The translations under genes and the position numbers were made by a program. Shown here one piece after another: positions 16,407-28,612 of a stretch of DNA of 64,000 nt (the stretch's first letter is position 1; each line of letters begins with the position of its first letter). Origin of the DNA: CATOSP01 sp965205385 (GTDB lineage: Bacteria; Chloroflexota; Dehalococcoidia; Lucifugimonadales; UBA3495). The stretch is taken from positions 248,001-312,000 of the forward strand of contig CBDBGS010000007.1 in the NCBI GenBank assembly GCA_965205385.1, given 5' to 3'. The notes under the pieces were generated by a model, which saw only the letters and a program-made list of their open reading frames with translations, searched no databases and was not told where the DNA came from.

Positions 16407-17543
16407 ATGGGCTGGTCTAGGCATCACCCAACGGGACTCATCTACTACGCGCCCCAACATTGCTACCGGGGCTATACCCTGACCAACAACTCCAGGGGAA
16501 GTCTCTACGCTGACCTGATCGACATGGAAGGGAGAATCTGCCACAGGTGGCACAGCAGCGAGGGCATTGGCTACGCCCAGCTACTGCCCTACGGCAACCT
16601 CCTGATTCGAACAGCTCCGGCGGAAGACGCGGGAGGCGCGGAGAAAATCGGTGGCTCATCGGCGGCCATTTTGGAGTTGGACTGGGACGGCAACGTGGTC
16701 TGGGAGTACCGCAACCCCTTGGTGCACCACGATTACGAAAGGCTGCCGAACGGCAACACACTGGTCCTCCAGTTTGAGCTTTTGTCCAAGGAGTTCACGG
16801 AGCGGGTAAGGGGCGGAATGCGTGGCGACGAAGACCCGGATCAAATGTTCGGCGACCGCGTGCAGGAGATCACGCCCGACGGCGCTGTGGTCTACGACTG
16901 GAGGGCTTGGGAACACCTAAACTTGGAGGATGACGTCCTCTGTTCATTAGAGGACCGGGCCGAATGGACCCATGGAAACTCGCTGAAGGTGACCCCGGAA
17001 GGGGACCTGATCGTGAGCTATCGGCTCATCGACCGAGTGGGCATCGTCGACAGAGCAAGCGGCGAGTTCCGTTGGAAGTTCGGGAAGGGGGAGTTGGCCC
17101 ACCCCCACCATCCCACCTACCTGGAGAACGGCAACATCATGATTTTCGATAACGGGATGCACAGGCCCCGGGCCAGCTTTTCCAGGATCATCGAGGTAAA
17201 CCCCGCTACCGACGAGGTTGTGTGGGACTACCGGGGGGACCCGGCCCTATCCTTCTACAGCCCGGCCACCAGCAGCGCGGACCGGCTTCCCAACGGCAAC
17301 ACGATGATTTGCGAAGGCGGTCCGGGGCGCATCTTCGAGGTAACCCACAACAAAGAGATAGTGTGGGAGTACATCTATCCCTTTTTCTCGCCGGGGCGTG
17401 TGCAGACGCCGGGGGCCCAGCCGGAATTCAACAACTCCCTGTTCCGCGCTCACCGGTACGGTCCGGACTATCCTGGCCTGCAGGGAAGGGACCTGGACCC
17501 CGGCCAATACGCCAATCTGAACAGGCTCTACGCTTCCAGGTAG
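16407..17543 (+). CDS. Arylsulfotransferase (ASST)-like beta-propeller protein
   Basis: 378 aa from the ATG at 16407, which has GGGAGGACG 3-5 bp upstream. The propeller repeats carry the family phrase G(N)TLV/I...: ERLPNGNTLVLQ, HPTYLENGNIMIFDNG, ADRLPNGNTMICEGGPG, with WDGNVVWEYRNP and NKEIVWEYIYP. The conserved central motif HGNSLKVTPEGDLIVSYR is present. ASST enzymes transfer sulfate between phenols, but soluble members like this one (no signal peptide seen) are largely uncharacterised. Function inferred from family only. Confidence 0.85.
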   Translation: MGWSRHHPTGLIYYAPQHCYRGYTLTNNSRGSLYADLIDMEGRICHRWHSSEGIGYAQLLPYGNLLIRTAPAEDAGGAEKIGGSSAAILELDWDGNVVWEYRNPLVHHDYERLPNGNTLVLQFELLSKEFTERVRGGMRGDEDPDQMFGDRVQEITPDGAVVYDWRAWEHLNLEDDVLCSLEDRAEWTHGNSLKVTPEGDLIVSYRLIDRVGIVDRASGEFRWKFGKGELAHPHHPTYLENGNIMIFDNGMHRPRASFSRIIEVNPATDEVVWDYRGDPALSFYSPATSSADRLPNGNTMICEGGPGRIFEVTHNKEIVWEYIYPFFSPGRVQTPGAQPEFNNSLFRAHRYGPDYPGLQGRDLDPGQYANLNRLYASR

Positions 17544-17579
17544 GGCGCCTAGCAACGGCCTAACGCCGGTGGACGCGCC

Positions 17580-17607
17580 TTGCCGGGATGGATGTGGAGT
17601 ATATAAT
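17580..17607 (+). promoter_or_regulatory. Promoter of the MmgE/PrpD gene
   Basis: TTGCCG at 17580-17585, 16 bp spacer, TATAAT at 17602-17607, followed by an AT-rich start region and the gene at 17662. Confidence 0.65.
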
Positions 17608-17661
17608 ATTCACGCCTTAGCCTTGGAGATTACCCGATCAGAATAAGATGGAGGCAAACTC

Positions 17662-19023
17662 ATGGGAGCGACTGAGAAGATCGCCAAATGGATAGTCGAT
17701 ACCGGATACGAAGAGATTCCCCCCGACGCAATCCGGGTGGCAAATGAGTCATGCTTCGACCTGTTGGGAGTGATCCTAGCTGGGTCCACCCAGCCGGTGG
17801 CCGATATCATTCAGCAGTACGTTACCGACCAGGGAGGCAATGACGAAGCGACGGTCCTGGCTTCTGGACAGCGTAGCACTTCCTCACAGGCGGCCCTGGC
17901 CAACGGGACGATGGGCCACGCCCTGGACTATGACGACTTCGGCGGGTTCGGACACCCCACCGTAGCCATCTTCCCAGCCCTCTTGGCCCTGGGGGAGAAA
18001 AGCGGGGCCACCGGGCGGGACCTGTTAGAGGCCTATGTCGTGGGTTGCGAGGTCGGCCTTGCCCTGCAACACGCCACCAAGTACAACCAGATGGAGAAGG
18101 GCTTCCACGCAACCGCGGTCATCGGGCACATGGCCTGTACCGCCGCCTGTGCCAAGCTGTTGGGCCTGGACGAGCAACAGACCACGATGGCGCTGGGAAT
18201 GGCAGGTTCGATGGCCGGAGGCTTGATCCACAACTTCGGCACTATGACCAAGCCTCTGCACGCCGGGTTGGTGTGCCGCGACGGCATCACCGCCGCTCAG
18301 TTGGGCCGACTGGGTCTTACCGCCGGAGACCACATCATTGAGCATCCCTTGGGATTCGCCCGCACGGTGCTTGGCCCCGGAATCTACGACCTGGAAGCGA
18401 TGGCCGACGACCTGGGCAAACCCTTCCGCGTTCAGGACGCGCTGATGATCAAAAAGTACCCATGCTGCGGCGGGAACCATTCCATGCTGGACAGCCTATT
18501 CAGCCTGATGCGGGAGCATAATTTCACCTACGATGACGTGGTTAGCGCGGAGGTGGCCCAGCCCTACCTGTCTATAGTGATGATGTACGGCGAACCTGAT
18601 ACCGGATTGCAGGGCAAATTCAGCTCCCAGTACGCCGTGGCCGCCGCGTTGGTGGACGGCGAGATGGGCATAGAGTCGTATACCGATGAGAAGGTGCAGG
18701 AACCCATCATCAAGGAAGCGATGGGGAAGGTGACCCAGCGGGTGGTGCCCAAGGCCGATGAGCTATCGGTGGACTTCGACCAGGGGATCCCGGTCAAGAT
18801 CACCTTGAAGGATGGCCGAGTCTTCGAGCACTCCACCACCAGGCAGAACATCCTGGGCAGCCAGCACAACCCCTGGGGCTTCGACAACATCAAGGCGAAG
18901 TTCGAGGTCAATGCGGCTTTGGCCCTGTCCAGGGAGAGGATCGCCGAGACCGTCGAGACCTGGACCGACATCGCCCAGGTGGGGGACGTTTCGGAGGCCA
19001 TTCAAAGGACGCTGGTTTCGTAA
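17662..19023 (+). CDS. MmgE/PrpD family protein
   Basis: 453 aa. Members include 2-methylcitrate dehydratase (PrpD), cis-aconitate decarboxylase and iminodisuccinate epimerase. Family marks: GTMGHALDYDDFGGFGHPTVAIFPALLAL near residues 75-105, EKGFHATAVIGHMACTAAC with a conserved His, GTMTKPLHAGLVCRDGITAAQLGRLG, and KKYPCCGGNHSMLDS. ATG with GATGGAGG upstream and its own promoter. The substrate is not determined by sequence; a PrpD role would pair with the methylisocitrate-lyase-like gene at 7414, but they are not linked in an operon. Confidence 0.93.
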   Translation: MGATEKIAKWIVDTGYEEIPPDAIRVANESCFDLLGVILAGSTQPVADIIQQYVTDQGGNDEATVLASGQRSTSSQAALANGTMGHALDYDDFGGFGHPTVAIFPALLALGEKSGATGRDLLEAYVVGCEVGLALQHATKYNQMEKGFHATAVIGHMACTAACAKLLGLDEQQTTMALGMAGSMAGGLIHNFGTMTKPLHAGLVCRDGITAAQLGRLGLTAGDHIIEHPLGFARTVLGPGIYDLEAMADDLGKPFRVQDALMIKKYPCCGGNHSMLDSLFSLMREHNFTYDDVVSAEVAQPYLSIVMMYGEPDTGLQGKFSSQYAVAAALVDGEMGIESYTDEKVQEPIIKEAMGKVTQRVVPKADELSVDFDQGIPVKITLKDGRVFEHSTTRQNILGSQHNPWGFDNIKAKFEVNAALALSRERIAETVETWTDIAQVGDVSEAIQRTLVS

Positions 19024-19058
19024 CGGGCCGTCCGGCTTCCCGATAATGAACCTAAACA

Positions 19059-19089
19059 ACGAGGGCGTTGGACATACCAGCGCCCTCGT
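19059..19089 (+). terminator. Strong hairpin after the MmgE/PrpD gene
   Basis: A 13 bp stem (ACGAGGGCGTTGG with CCAGCGCCCTCGT, one G-U pair) around the loop ACATA, 36 bp after the stop. No long T-tract follows, so it may act as a transcript-end stabiliser or a weak or bidirectional terminator. Confidence 0.6.
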
Positions 19090-19295
19090 GTTAGTCGGCG
19101 AAGAGTCGGACCTATAACCCAAACTGGGTGCGGTGGAACGCGCCTCCCCCGTCTCCCGAACCGGCCCGACTGACCTGGGTTCCAGCCTTGAGCCGGAATC
19201 CGGATCAGTCACCCATTCAGGTGCAAGGTGGGCGGGACTCTCGGGTCAATGCCTTGGGCTGGACACGAGAGAGACGGTCTACGTTCTGAGAGCCC

Positions 19296-19721
19296 TTACG
19301 GCTCGATGCGGACGGTGTCTCCCACCTTGATTGCGCCGCCGTTTAAGACGACGGCTAATTGACCGCGGCGGTGGTTTATCTCCTCGCGCAGGCCCTGGCG
19401 GATGGCGTCCATCTTGCCGCAGGGCTCACATTCGCCCACGGCTTCCAGGGTGACGTCGCCGACGAAGAAGACCTGGCCCGGTTCGATCTTGGACAGGTCT
19501 AGCCCAGTGGTGGTGATGTTTTCCTTAATCTGACCAGGGACCAGGCCAAATTCGTCCAGGGTCTCCTTGTCCATGAAGAGTACCTGGCGCACGTTGCTTT
19601 CGTTGCAACTGCGGTCGCCCTCCAGTCCCTTGGCGGAGATTGCCGTTGCCTCGTCCACCGGGTCTGAGGGCGTACCCTTGACCCTAGCGATGTGCAGGTT
19701 GATGATGGTACCTTGCTGCAT
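19296..19721 (-). CDS. MOSC-domain protein
   Basis: 141 aa from the ATG at 19721, preceded by AGGGAGGAG; an upstream extension is open but lacks homology. MOSC domains handle sulfur carried on a conserved Cys and bind molybdenum cofactor derivatives. Seen: GTPSDPVDEATAISAKGLEGDR, ITTTGLDLSKIEPGQVFFVGD, and the Cys motif GECEPCGKMD, followed by GLREEINHRRGQLAVVLNGG. It is a stand-alone short MOSC protein rather than a molybdenum-cofactor sulfurase. Next to an unrelated coiled-coil gene on the same strand. Confidence 0.9.
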   Translation of the reverse strand: MQQGTIINLHIARVKGTPSDPVDEATAISAKGLEGDRSCNESNVRQVLFMDKETLDEFGLVPGQIKENITTTGLDLSKIEPGQVFFVGDVTLEAVGECEPCGKMDAIRQGLREEINHRRGQLAVVLNGGAIKVGDTVRIEP

Positions 19722-19813
19722 GGTTTGTCTCCTCCCTTGTGGTGTATGCCCGGAGCCCGCGCCAACCGAGGCCGGGGCGCCAGATGGATTTTCGCTTCCG
19801 GTGGAACCTAGTG

Positions 19814-20113
19814 TTAAGAGCCGTTTAAGAAGAATCCGACCAGGGTCCCAATGGTAGTGACCCATAGCGCGATATTGATAATTAGCAGAGTGTTGAACCT
19901 AGAGCGAATCTCGCTTCGGATCTCCTGTGCTTCCTGGCGGGAGTCGTTACGCATCTGCTGGGTCTCGCCCTGGAACTCGGCCCGCATCTGTTGGATCTCG
20001 TTCTGGAACTCGGCACGCATCTGCCGCATGTCCTGGCGATACTCGGCTTGGTCGGCGATGATTCTTTCCAGCACGCCTTCCATGCGGTCAATGCGCGGAT
20101 CTTGGGTCATCAC
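19814..20113 (-). CDS. Small coiled-coil protein with C-terminal membrane anchor
   Basis: 99 aa from a GTG at 20113 (ATG at 20110 equally possible; GGGAG lies upstream). Residues about 10-75 form a charged amphipathic helix with three near-repeats of the type QMRAEFQ(N/G)E(I/T)QQMR. A hydrophobic segment NTLLIINIALWVTTIGTLVGF closes the protein. Such short coiled-coil tail-anchored proteins are common in Chloroflexota and have no known function. It ends about 90 bp upstream of the MOSC start on the same strand. Confidence 0.75.
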   Translation of the reverse strand: MMTQDPRIDRMEGVLERIIADQAEYRQDMRQMRAEFQNEIQQMRAEFQGETQQMRNDSRQEAQEIRSEIRSRFNTLLIINIALWVTTIGTLVGFFLNGS

Positions 20114-20243
20114 TGGGCTCCCCTATATAATGCGATGATTATACTCTCCGGGCAACGCCGCCGACATCCCCGGCCGTGAGTGAGAAACCTGGCGCACGAG
20201 GGTGGAGGCCTGAGATTGCCTGCGGATGGATGTAGAGGACGAA

Positions 20244-21095
20244 ATGAGCTACGAATTCATTAAGACCGAGACCCGCGACAACGTCCTGATCATGACCATG
20301 CACGACCCTGCAACGCGCAACTCCCTGGGAGGTGATATGTCCCGGGAGATGAACGAGGCGCTAGACCAGTTTGAGGCCGACCCGGACCAACGGGTGCTGC
20401 TGCTTACGGGCACCGAGCCTTCGTTTTGCTCCGGGGCCAACGTGCGGGGGTTCAACCGGCGCATCGAGGAGAGGGACCAGGAGACCCAGGACCGGGGAGA
20501 GCCGGAGCCGTTGCCCTGGGGCAAGATGGAGACCAGGTACGCCAAGCATAGGACCTCGGAAGAGGGAGCGGCTTTCCTGCCCCTGCGGCTGCATGAACTC
20601 CAGAAGCCTTCGGTCGCCGCAGTCAACGGACATGCATACGGCGTGGGGATGGGGGTGGCGCTGGCCTGCGACATCCGTATTGCGGCGGAAAAGGCCAGAT
20701 TCTCCGAGGCGTTCGTCCGCATGGGCCTAATCCCTGGAGATGGTAGCTGCTGGCAGTTGCCCCGGCTTATCGGATTGAGCAACACCCTGATGCTCCAATA
20801 CACCGGGGACAGTGTAGACGGAGCCGAGGCTCATCGAATGGGGTTGGTAAGCAAGGTGGTTCCCGACGACGAATTAATGGAAGCCTCTTTGGAGCTGGCC
20901 ACCAGGCTGGCCCAGGGGCCGACCCAATCACTGTCGCTAATCAAGTACCTGGTGCACCACAGCCTTGAGGGCGGGTTGAAGGAGAGTCTGGCTCTTGCGC
21001 ACGTGGCCCAGGAGCAGGCGCGGAAGACTGAAGACCACCGGGAGGCGGTAAGGGCGTTCCTGGAGAAGCGGCGGCCGGAATTCAAGGGGCGGTAG
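20244..21095 (+). CDS. Enoyl-CoA hydratase/isomerase family protein
   Basis: 283 aa from ATG 20244, chosen because AGAGGACGAA precedes it; ATG 20226 is also in frame. Crotonase fold: MHDPATRNSLGGDM, the oxyanion-hole strand LLLTGTEPSFCSGANVRGF, and AAVNGHAYGVGMGVALACDIRIAAEKARFSEAFVRMGLIPGDGSCWQLPRLIG. The second catalytic acid region (GDGS) is of the Gly-Asp type rather than the Glu of classic hydratases, so the reaction may differ (isomerase, hydrolase or lyase). An insert of about 30 residues follows the first oxyanion strand. Confidence 0.92.
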   Translation: MSYEFIKTETRDNVLIMTMHDPATRNSLGGDMSREMNEALDQFEADPDQRVLLLTGTEPSFCSGANVRGFNRRIEERDQETQDRGEPEPLPWGKMETRYAKHRTSEEGAAFLPLRLHELQKPSVAAVNGHAYGVGMGVALACDIRIAAEKARFSEAFVRMGLIPGDGSCWQLPRLIGLSNTLMLQYTGDSVDGAEAHRMGLVSKVVPDDELMEASLELATRLAQGPTQSLSLIKYLVHHSLEGGLKESLALAHVAQEQARKTEDHREAVRAFLEKRRPEFKGR

Positions 21096-21122
21096 CTGGA
21101 TTTGTGTGGATATTGACCAACT

Positions 21123-21311
21123 TCAATATGGGCGAGGGATGTCAAGTTGGCGGCAGATGCGAATAGCTGTACAATCCGGGATTTTCCGGTGGCGGCCTAT
21201 TGCTGTTCTGCGATTCAAGCGTGGATTTTCCTAGATCGAGTGATCACTCACTTCCCGGACAAACCCGCACCCATGATCCTGTAGATGTTGGAGAAGTTCG
21301 CGCCGTCTCAC
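21123..21311 (-). pseudogene. hicA: hicA toxin gene with an amber codon in place of a conserved Trp
   Basis: Reading from a GTG at 21311 that overlaps the hicB stop (GTGA), codons 1-26 give VRRRELLQHLQDHGCGFVREVSDHSI. Codon 27 (21233-21231) is TAG. The same frame then continues ENPRLNRRTAIGRHRKIPDCTAIRICRQLDIPRPY to TGA at 21125-21123, the normal HicA second half. Homologues, as I recall them, have HS(I/V)W at this place, so a single TGG to TAG change would explain it. The rest is undamaged, suggesting a recent loss or a base error. Confidence 0.8.
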
Positions 21312-21592
21312 TTCAGGGCGTCTTGTGGAACTTGCGCAACCCTGGACGCCTCTTGGAGTAGAAGGTATATGGGCTCTTCGAGGTCAGCCTCGGGGTCTGA
21401 CAGGGTGGGGTCGGGGTGAGGCAAGGGTTCGCCACGCTCTAGGTGTACCTCAGCCAGGTCCACCAGTGCGCTGGCCAGTAGGAGCCGGGCCTCCGCTAGG
21501 TCGTGTCCGAAAATGATGGCTCCCGGGAAGTCCAGAGCTTCCCCATGGACCCCGTTGTCCAAGTATTTGAGCATGGCCTTGTAGGTAAGCAT
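21308..21592 (-). CDS. hicB: HicB-family antitoxin
   Basis: 94 aa. HicB core YKAMLKYLDNGVHGEALDFPGAIIFGHDLAEARLLLASALVDLAEVHLERGEPLP, then an acidic tail. The ATG has GGAG 8 bp upstream. It is followed, with a 4-base overlap, by the hicA gene that now carries an amber codon, so this antitoxin may have no functional partner. Sequence is unlike the HicB at 4386, so the two systems are independent. Confidence 0.85.
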   Translation of the reverse strand: MLTYKAMLKYLDNGVHGEALDFPGAIIFGHDLAEARLLLASALVDLAEVHLERGEPLPHPDPTLSDPEADLEEPIYLLLQEASRVAQVPQDALK

Positions 21593-21782
21593 GGGAGGCG
21601 CTCCGGGGTTGGCTGATGGTCATACCACAGCGTATCTTGGACTAATAGTTTCGTCAAAGCAGGGAACTACGCATTCGGGGCGATCTTATTAGGGGCGGTC
21701 CCGCCGTTAATTCGGCCTTCGCCGGAATTCAGAATTTGGGGACTGCCATGGCAGTAGCAGGAAATGGCAGGCTGGGGCGATG

Positions 21783-21895
21783 GATTCCCGCGAAAGCGAG
21801 GATCCAGAGTGCGCCCAGATACGGAGGACGCCTTGACCCTAACCCTCTCCCGGAGGGAGAGGGGATTATTCAAAGGTCTCAGAAAGCGGGGATGA
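21783..21895. repeat. Palindrome containing the ~90 bp repeat element (copy C)
   Basis: GGATTCCCGCGAA on the left and AGCGGGGA on the right embrace the inserted element at about 21795-21884. It shares CCCAGATACGGAGGACGCC, CCTAACCCTCTCCCGGAGGGAG, GGGGATTATTCAAAGGTCTC with copies A and B. It lies between hicB and the 23S promoter; nothing else is recognisable from 21593 to 22024. Confidence 0.85.
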
Positions 21896-22024
21896 TGGGG
21901 TAGCGGGGATGTGAGGGCGGTGGGAATGACTGGGCCATGACTATCCAAATGCGATTGCCCAGGCAACGCATTCAGTTGGAGGTAGGCGGAATTGGGGCAA
22001 ATTGTGGAATTGCGCGTAAAAGGC

Positions 22025-22053
22025 TTGACTCCCTGTAATAGCCTGCCTATAAT
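22025..22053 (+). promoter_or_regulatory. Consensus promoter of the 23S rRNA gene
   Basis: TTGACT at 22025-22030, a 17 bp spacer, TATAAT at 22048-22053. It is the closest match to consensus in the window and lies about 240 bp upstream of the mature 23S start, consistent with strong rRNA expression. No 16S gene lies between. Confidence 0.85.
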
Positions 22054-22131
22054 CGGAGTTCGCAAGGAGAAACAACGATTGCTACATGGCACGACTGAAG
22101 TGACATAGACGCAACTGGTAGGGAAACCTGG

Positions 22132-22170
22132 ACGGCGGTTCGGGGAGTATCTCCGCCGCCGTTTCTTTTT
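22132..22170 (+). terminator. Terminator-like hairpin in the 23S leader
   Basis: Stem ACGGCGG (22132-22138) with CCGCCGT (22156-22162), followed by TTTCTTTTT. It lies about 75 bp after the promoter and 120 bp before 23S. It would either end a short leader RNA or require antitermination for rRNA synthesis. The function is inferred from the shape only. Confidence 0.6.
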
Positions 22171-22290
22171 GCAGCACCTTAAAAAGAGAATAGGAGAAGC
22201 TGGAAAGTCCTGCAAACGTACGTGAGCGCTATACGCAGCGCGGGCGTACGCAAAGTAGATACACGCAAAGAAGTTTGAAATTCCTAGCGT

Positions 22291-25750
<3,460 letters not shown>

Positions 25751-25855
25751 CGCAATGAGTTTCAAACTTCTAGCAGCTTTCCAGCACCTATTTCTCTTCC
25801 CTGAAGGCTTCCCCTCCCATTCTAAGGCGGGCGGCCAAGGGCGTTGCCATGCCGT

Positions 25856-25930
25856 CGCGGGGTGGAGCAGTGGCAGCTCGTCGGGCTCATAACCCGAAGG
25901 TCGTTGGTTCGAGTCCAACCCCCGCTACCA
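25856..25930 (+). tRNA. Initiator tRNA-Met (CAT)
   Basis: 75 nt cloverleaf with encoded CCA. Anticodon CAT at 25888-25890 in loop CTCATAA; three G-C pairs in the anticodon stem (CGGG..CCCG), T-loop GGTTCGAGTCC. Position 1 (C) and position 72 (T) do not pair. That mismatch and the GGG/CCC stem mark the initiator rather than elongator tRNA. It follows the 23S gene by 105 bp and may share its transcript. Confidence 0.95.
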
Positions 25931-25945
25931 ACTAAAGTAAAGATT

Positions 25946-25970
25946 GCCCCGGTCGCGCCGGGGCTTTTTT
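25946..25970 (+). terminator. Intrinsic terminator after tRNA-fMet
   Basis: GCCCCGG and CCGGGGC form a 7 bp GC-rich stem around TCGCG, immediately followed by TTTTTT. It lies 15 bp after the tRNA and closes the 23S-tRNA unit. Confidence 0.9.
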
Positions 25971-25987
25971 ATTTGGTTCTTAAACGA

Positions 25988-28612
25988 ATGCACAGACTAG
26001 ATTGGTCAACCCGAGCGCCTAAGTGGTCCGCATTCCTTGCGTTGACGGTCCTTGTTATCGGCGTTTTGGCCGGATGTCAGTCTCAGCCTTCAGTGCCGGA
26101 CCCCATATCGACTAATTCATCCCCGGCTTCTCCTACTCCAGACCTGGAAGCGGCCGTTGCCGCCAAAGTCATGGCAACGTTGGCAGTCAAGCCAACTCCG
26201 ACCCTTGCTCCGCTGGCCTTACCCCTGTCCACTCCACGGCCCACGGCTCAGGTGCCCTCACCGACCCACACCGCGACTCCCACGCCGACTCAGACCTCGA
26301 CACGGGCTCCCACGGCGACGCCCATCCCGACGCCAATGGCTTCATCGACTCCAACGCCCACGCTGACCCAGGTGGCTAAGCCGACCGAAACTCCAACAGC
26401 AACGCCCGAGCCAACGCCCACGCCCACACGGTTGCCAAATATTTCCGAGGCGGTAGTCGTCGGTCAAGCGCTTAAGATCGAGTTCTTCATCCCGCTTCTC
26501 CCCGCACTCAAAGAAGAGTTCCGGTTGGAAGCCCTCCATGACACTGTTCAGGCTTGGATGGACTCCAGGCGCTGGGACCGGTATCCGCCGTGGAAACGCA
26601 TCGAACGCGAGATACGGGCTGTGCACGAGGTAGGTCTTCCGGGTGGAACTGCTTTCGCATTCTCATTCGCAGACAGTGTCGACGCTCCCAACCACGAACC
26701 CGTCGGCTTTCTGGATATCTATCGGGGCCTGCCGGAGGACCGACGGTGGCAGTACCCGGACGGAAGCCCGGCGCCGGACCCGTACACCTCGGCTGTATCG
26801 CGGTCATTCTCAGGGAAGCTGGTGGCGCGAGTGCTTGGCGCGGAGTTCGGCCGCCGTGACATCTATACAGTAGTGCAGCCCCAGAACCCCTACTGTAGCG
26901 CCTTCTTGCTCGAATGGGCTAAGAAAAACATAGATGCTGGCGCGGACACCCTGTTCATTGACAACCCTGACGGCCTGGCTCCTGGTTGGCTTGGCGGTTG
27001 GGGCTGTTCTGATACGTGGGAAGGCCAGGGGCTTCAGGACCATCTCAAGGAGCGTATGACGGCCCCAACGCTGGCTTCTCTGGGCATCGAAGACATAGAG
27101 GACTTTTGCCTGAGGGATTACGCATCTCGCAATTACGGCGTCAAAGCCGTAGGGGGCAACGAACTCAGGGTCCGTGAGACCTTTCCCATTGCTTGGCCGC
27201 CTGAACGGGTACTCCTGGATACAACGGATGGGCTTATGGATGATCCGGTTATCAAGGAATACATCCTGTATTCATACCTATCGGTGAAGGACTTCGTTCA
27301 GCGGTTAAGCAGAGACATACGCGGGTATGCCCAAGAGTCCGGAAGGGATGTTTTCCTGACCATGAACGGTTTCGAAACGTGGACTCCGGAGTCGCGTCAC
27401 AGTGGAGTCATCGGCATACTCCTAGCGCCTTATTTCAGCAGCATGCAAATAGAGCGTAATACAGAGCATTTGCCCCCGTACCAGACCGACCCCGCAACGT
27501 GCAAGTCAGGACTTGCAACCGTGGACGGCGAGAAGCCCGTGTGGATCAATGAGTGGACTCTATGGTTCGCCAATCCCTATGGACCTGAAGTCCCACCGGA
27601 TGACGTGTCAGCCCTGCTCAAGACGAAGTCCGCAGAGGCTTTCGCATCCGGCTGCATCCGCCTTGTCCCCTTTGGAACGGGGTGGCCAGCCGATGGATGG
27701 CCGCCTGACCGGCTAGTCAATGGCCCTGAACGCGGCGAGTTGGCGCGATTCTACCGGCATATAGACGAGCATATAGACCTACTTGCGGACACCGAAAGCA
27801 CTGCCAGGGTCGCCTTGATATACGGTATTCCAACCGTGGTGTGGAATCACTTCCCCACATTCGGTCTTCTGCCGGAAGATTTCAAGGCGGAACTAGGAGG
27901 GTGGGCCCGCGCCCTGGAAATGCTGCACATTCCCTACGACGTCGTACTGCTCAGCATGGACCAGGTCTTCGAGCATGAGGGATTGGCGGGGCGCTTGGAC
28001 CGATACGACGCGGTCGTCGCGCCTGGCGCCGAGCATGTGTCCGATAAGGATCTAGAGGCCCTCACCAAGTTCGTCAATAACGGCGGCGCTTTGCTGACGA
28101 CGGCGGACTTTGCCAGGAGAGACGAGATGAACAGCCTGAGGGACGACTCCCCACGCTCGGCTCTTATGACCAGGTCTGACGTGGCCGTTGTAGAGTCCGG
28201 CCTTGGATCCGGTTTACAGAAGGCCCTTGAGGGGAGGCGAATCGATACGAACTTATTGGGCGAGATGCGCTCTATCCTCTTCGCTTCAATCCCGGCTGAG
28301 GCTGGCGTATGGACCAATGGGTCTGAGTTGCTGTTGGTGACCCCAGTCATCCAGCGAGAGGAGAACAGGCTAATTGTCCACTTGATCAACTACGACTATG
28401 GCTACGATGCAAACCGTGACTGGAACAACGTGATGAGGGACCTCAAGATCGCCCTGGCGCTACCGGAAGGGTTCACCACGTCCAAGGTTAGGATTGTCAC
28501 GGCGGACGACGTGCCCACGGAGGGACTCGCCTGGACCGAAAAGAATGGCGTCGTGGAACTGCATGTTCCCGAGTTGGAGCTGTGGAATATGATCGTGCTG
28601 GAAGGGCGATAG
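25988..28612 (+). CDS. Large lipoprotein with TP-rich linker and glycosidase-like domain
   Basis: 874 aa from ATG 25988. Type II signal peptide with lipobox LAGC (Cys30). A short acidic motif PDLEAAVAAKVMATLA is followed by a Thr/Pro-rich linker to about residue 155. The ordered part begins near HEVGLPGGTAFAFSFADS and has TIM-barrel-like strands such as NIDAGADTLFIDNPDG, DVFLTMNGFETW, KPVWINEWTLWF. The last third (ARVALIYGIP, LEMLHIPYDVVLLS, DAVVAPGAEHVSDKDLEALTKFVNNGGALLTT) resembles the GATase-like middle domain of beta-galactosidases. A surface glycoside-processing role is an inference; no catalytic acids were confirmed. No good ribosome binding site is visible. Confidence 0.75.
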   Translation: MHRLDWSTRAPKWSAFLALTVLVIGVLAGCQSQPSVPDPISTNSSPASPTPDLEAAVAAKVMATLAVKPTPTLAPLALPLSTPRPTAQVPSPTHTATPTPTQTSTRAPTATPIPTPMASSTPTPTLTQVAKPTETPTATPEPTPTPTRLPNISEAVVVGQALKIEFFIPLLPALKEEFRLEALHDTVQAWMDSRRWDRYPPWKRIEREIRAVHEVGLPGGTAFAFSFADSVDAPNHEPVGFLDIYRGLPEDRRWQYPDGSPAPDPYTSAVSRSFSGKLVARVLGAEFGRRDIYTVVQPQNPYCSAFLLEWAKKNIDAGADTLFIDNPDGLAPGWLGGWGCSDTWEGQGLQDHLKERMTAPTLASLGIEDIEDFCLRDYASRNYGVKAVGGNELRVRETFPIAWPPERVLLDTTDGLMDDPVIKEYILYSYLSVKDFVQRLSRDIRGYAQESGRDVFLTMNGFETWTPESRHSGVIGILLAPYFSSMQIERNTEHLPPYQTDPATCKSGLATVDGEKPVWINEWTLWFANPYGPEVPPDDVSALLKTKSAEAFASGCIRLVPFGTGWPADGWPPDRLVNGPERGELARFYRHIDEHIDLLADTESTARVALIYGIPTVVWNHFPTFGLLPEDFKAELGGWARALEMLHIPYDVVLLSMDQVFEHEGLAGRLDRYDAVVAPGAEHVSDKDLEALTKFVNNGGALLTTADFARRDEMNSLRDDSPRSALMTRSDVAVVESGLGSGLQKALEGRRIDTNLLGEMRSILFASIPAEAGVWTNGSELLLVTPVIQREENRLIVHLINYDYGYDANRDWNNVMRDLKIALALPEGFTTSKVRIVTADDVPTEGLAWTEKNGVVELHVPELELWNMIVLEGR

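Noticed and set aside
21231..21233. UAG in hicA as pyrrolysine or readthrough
   Set aside because: No sign of pyrrolysine machinery and the residue would replace a structural Trp; a nonsense mutation is simpler.
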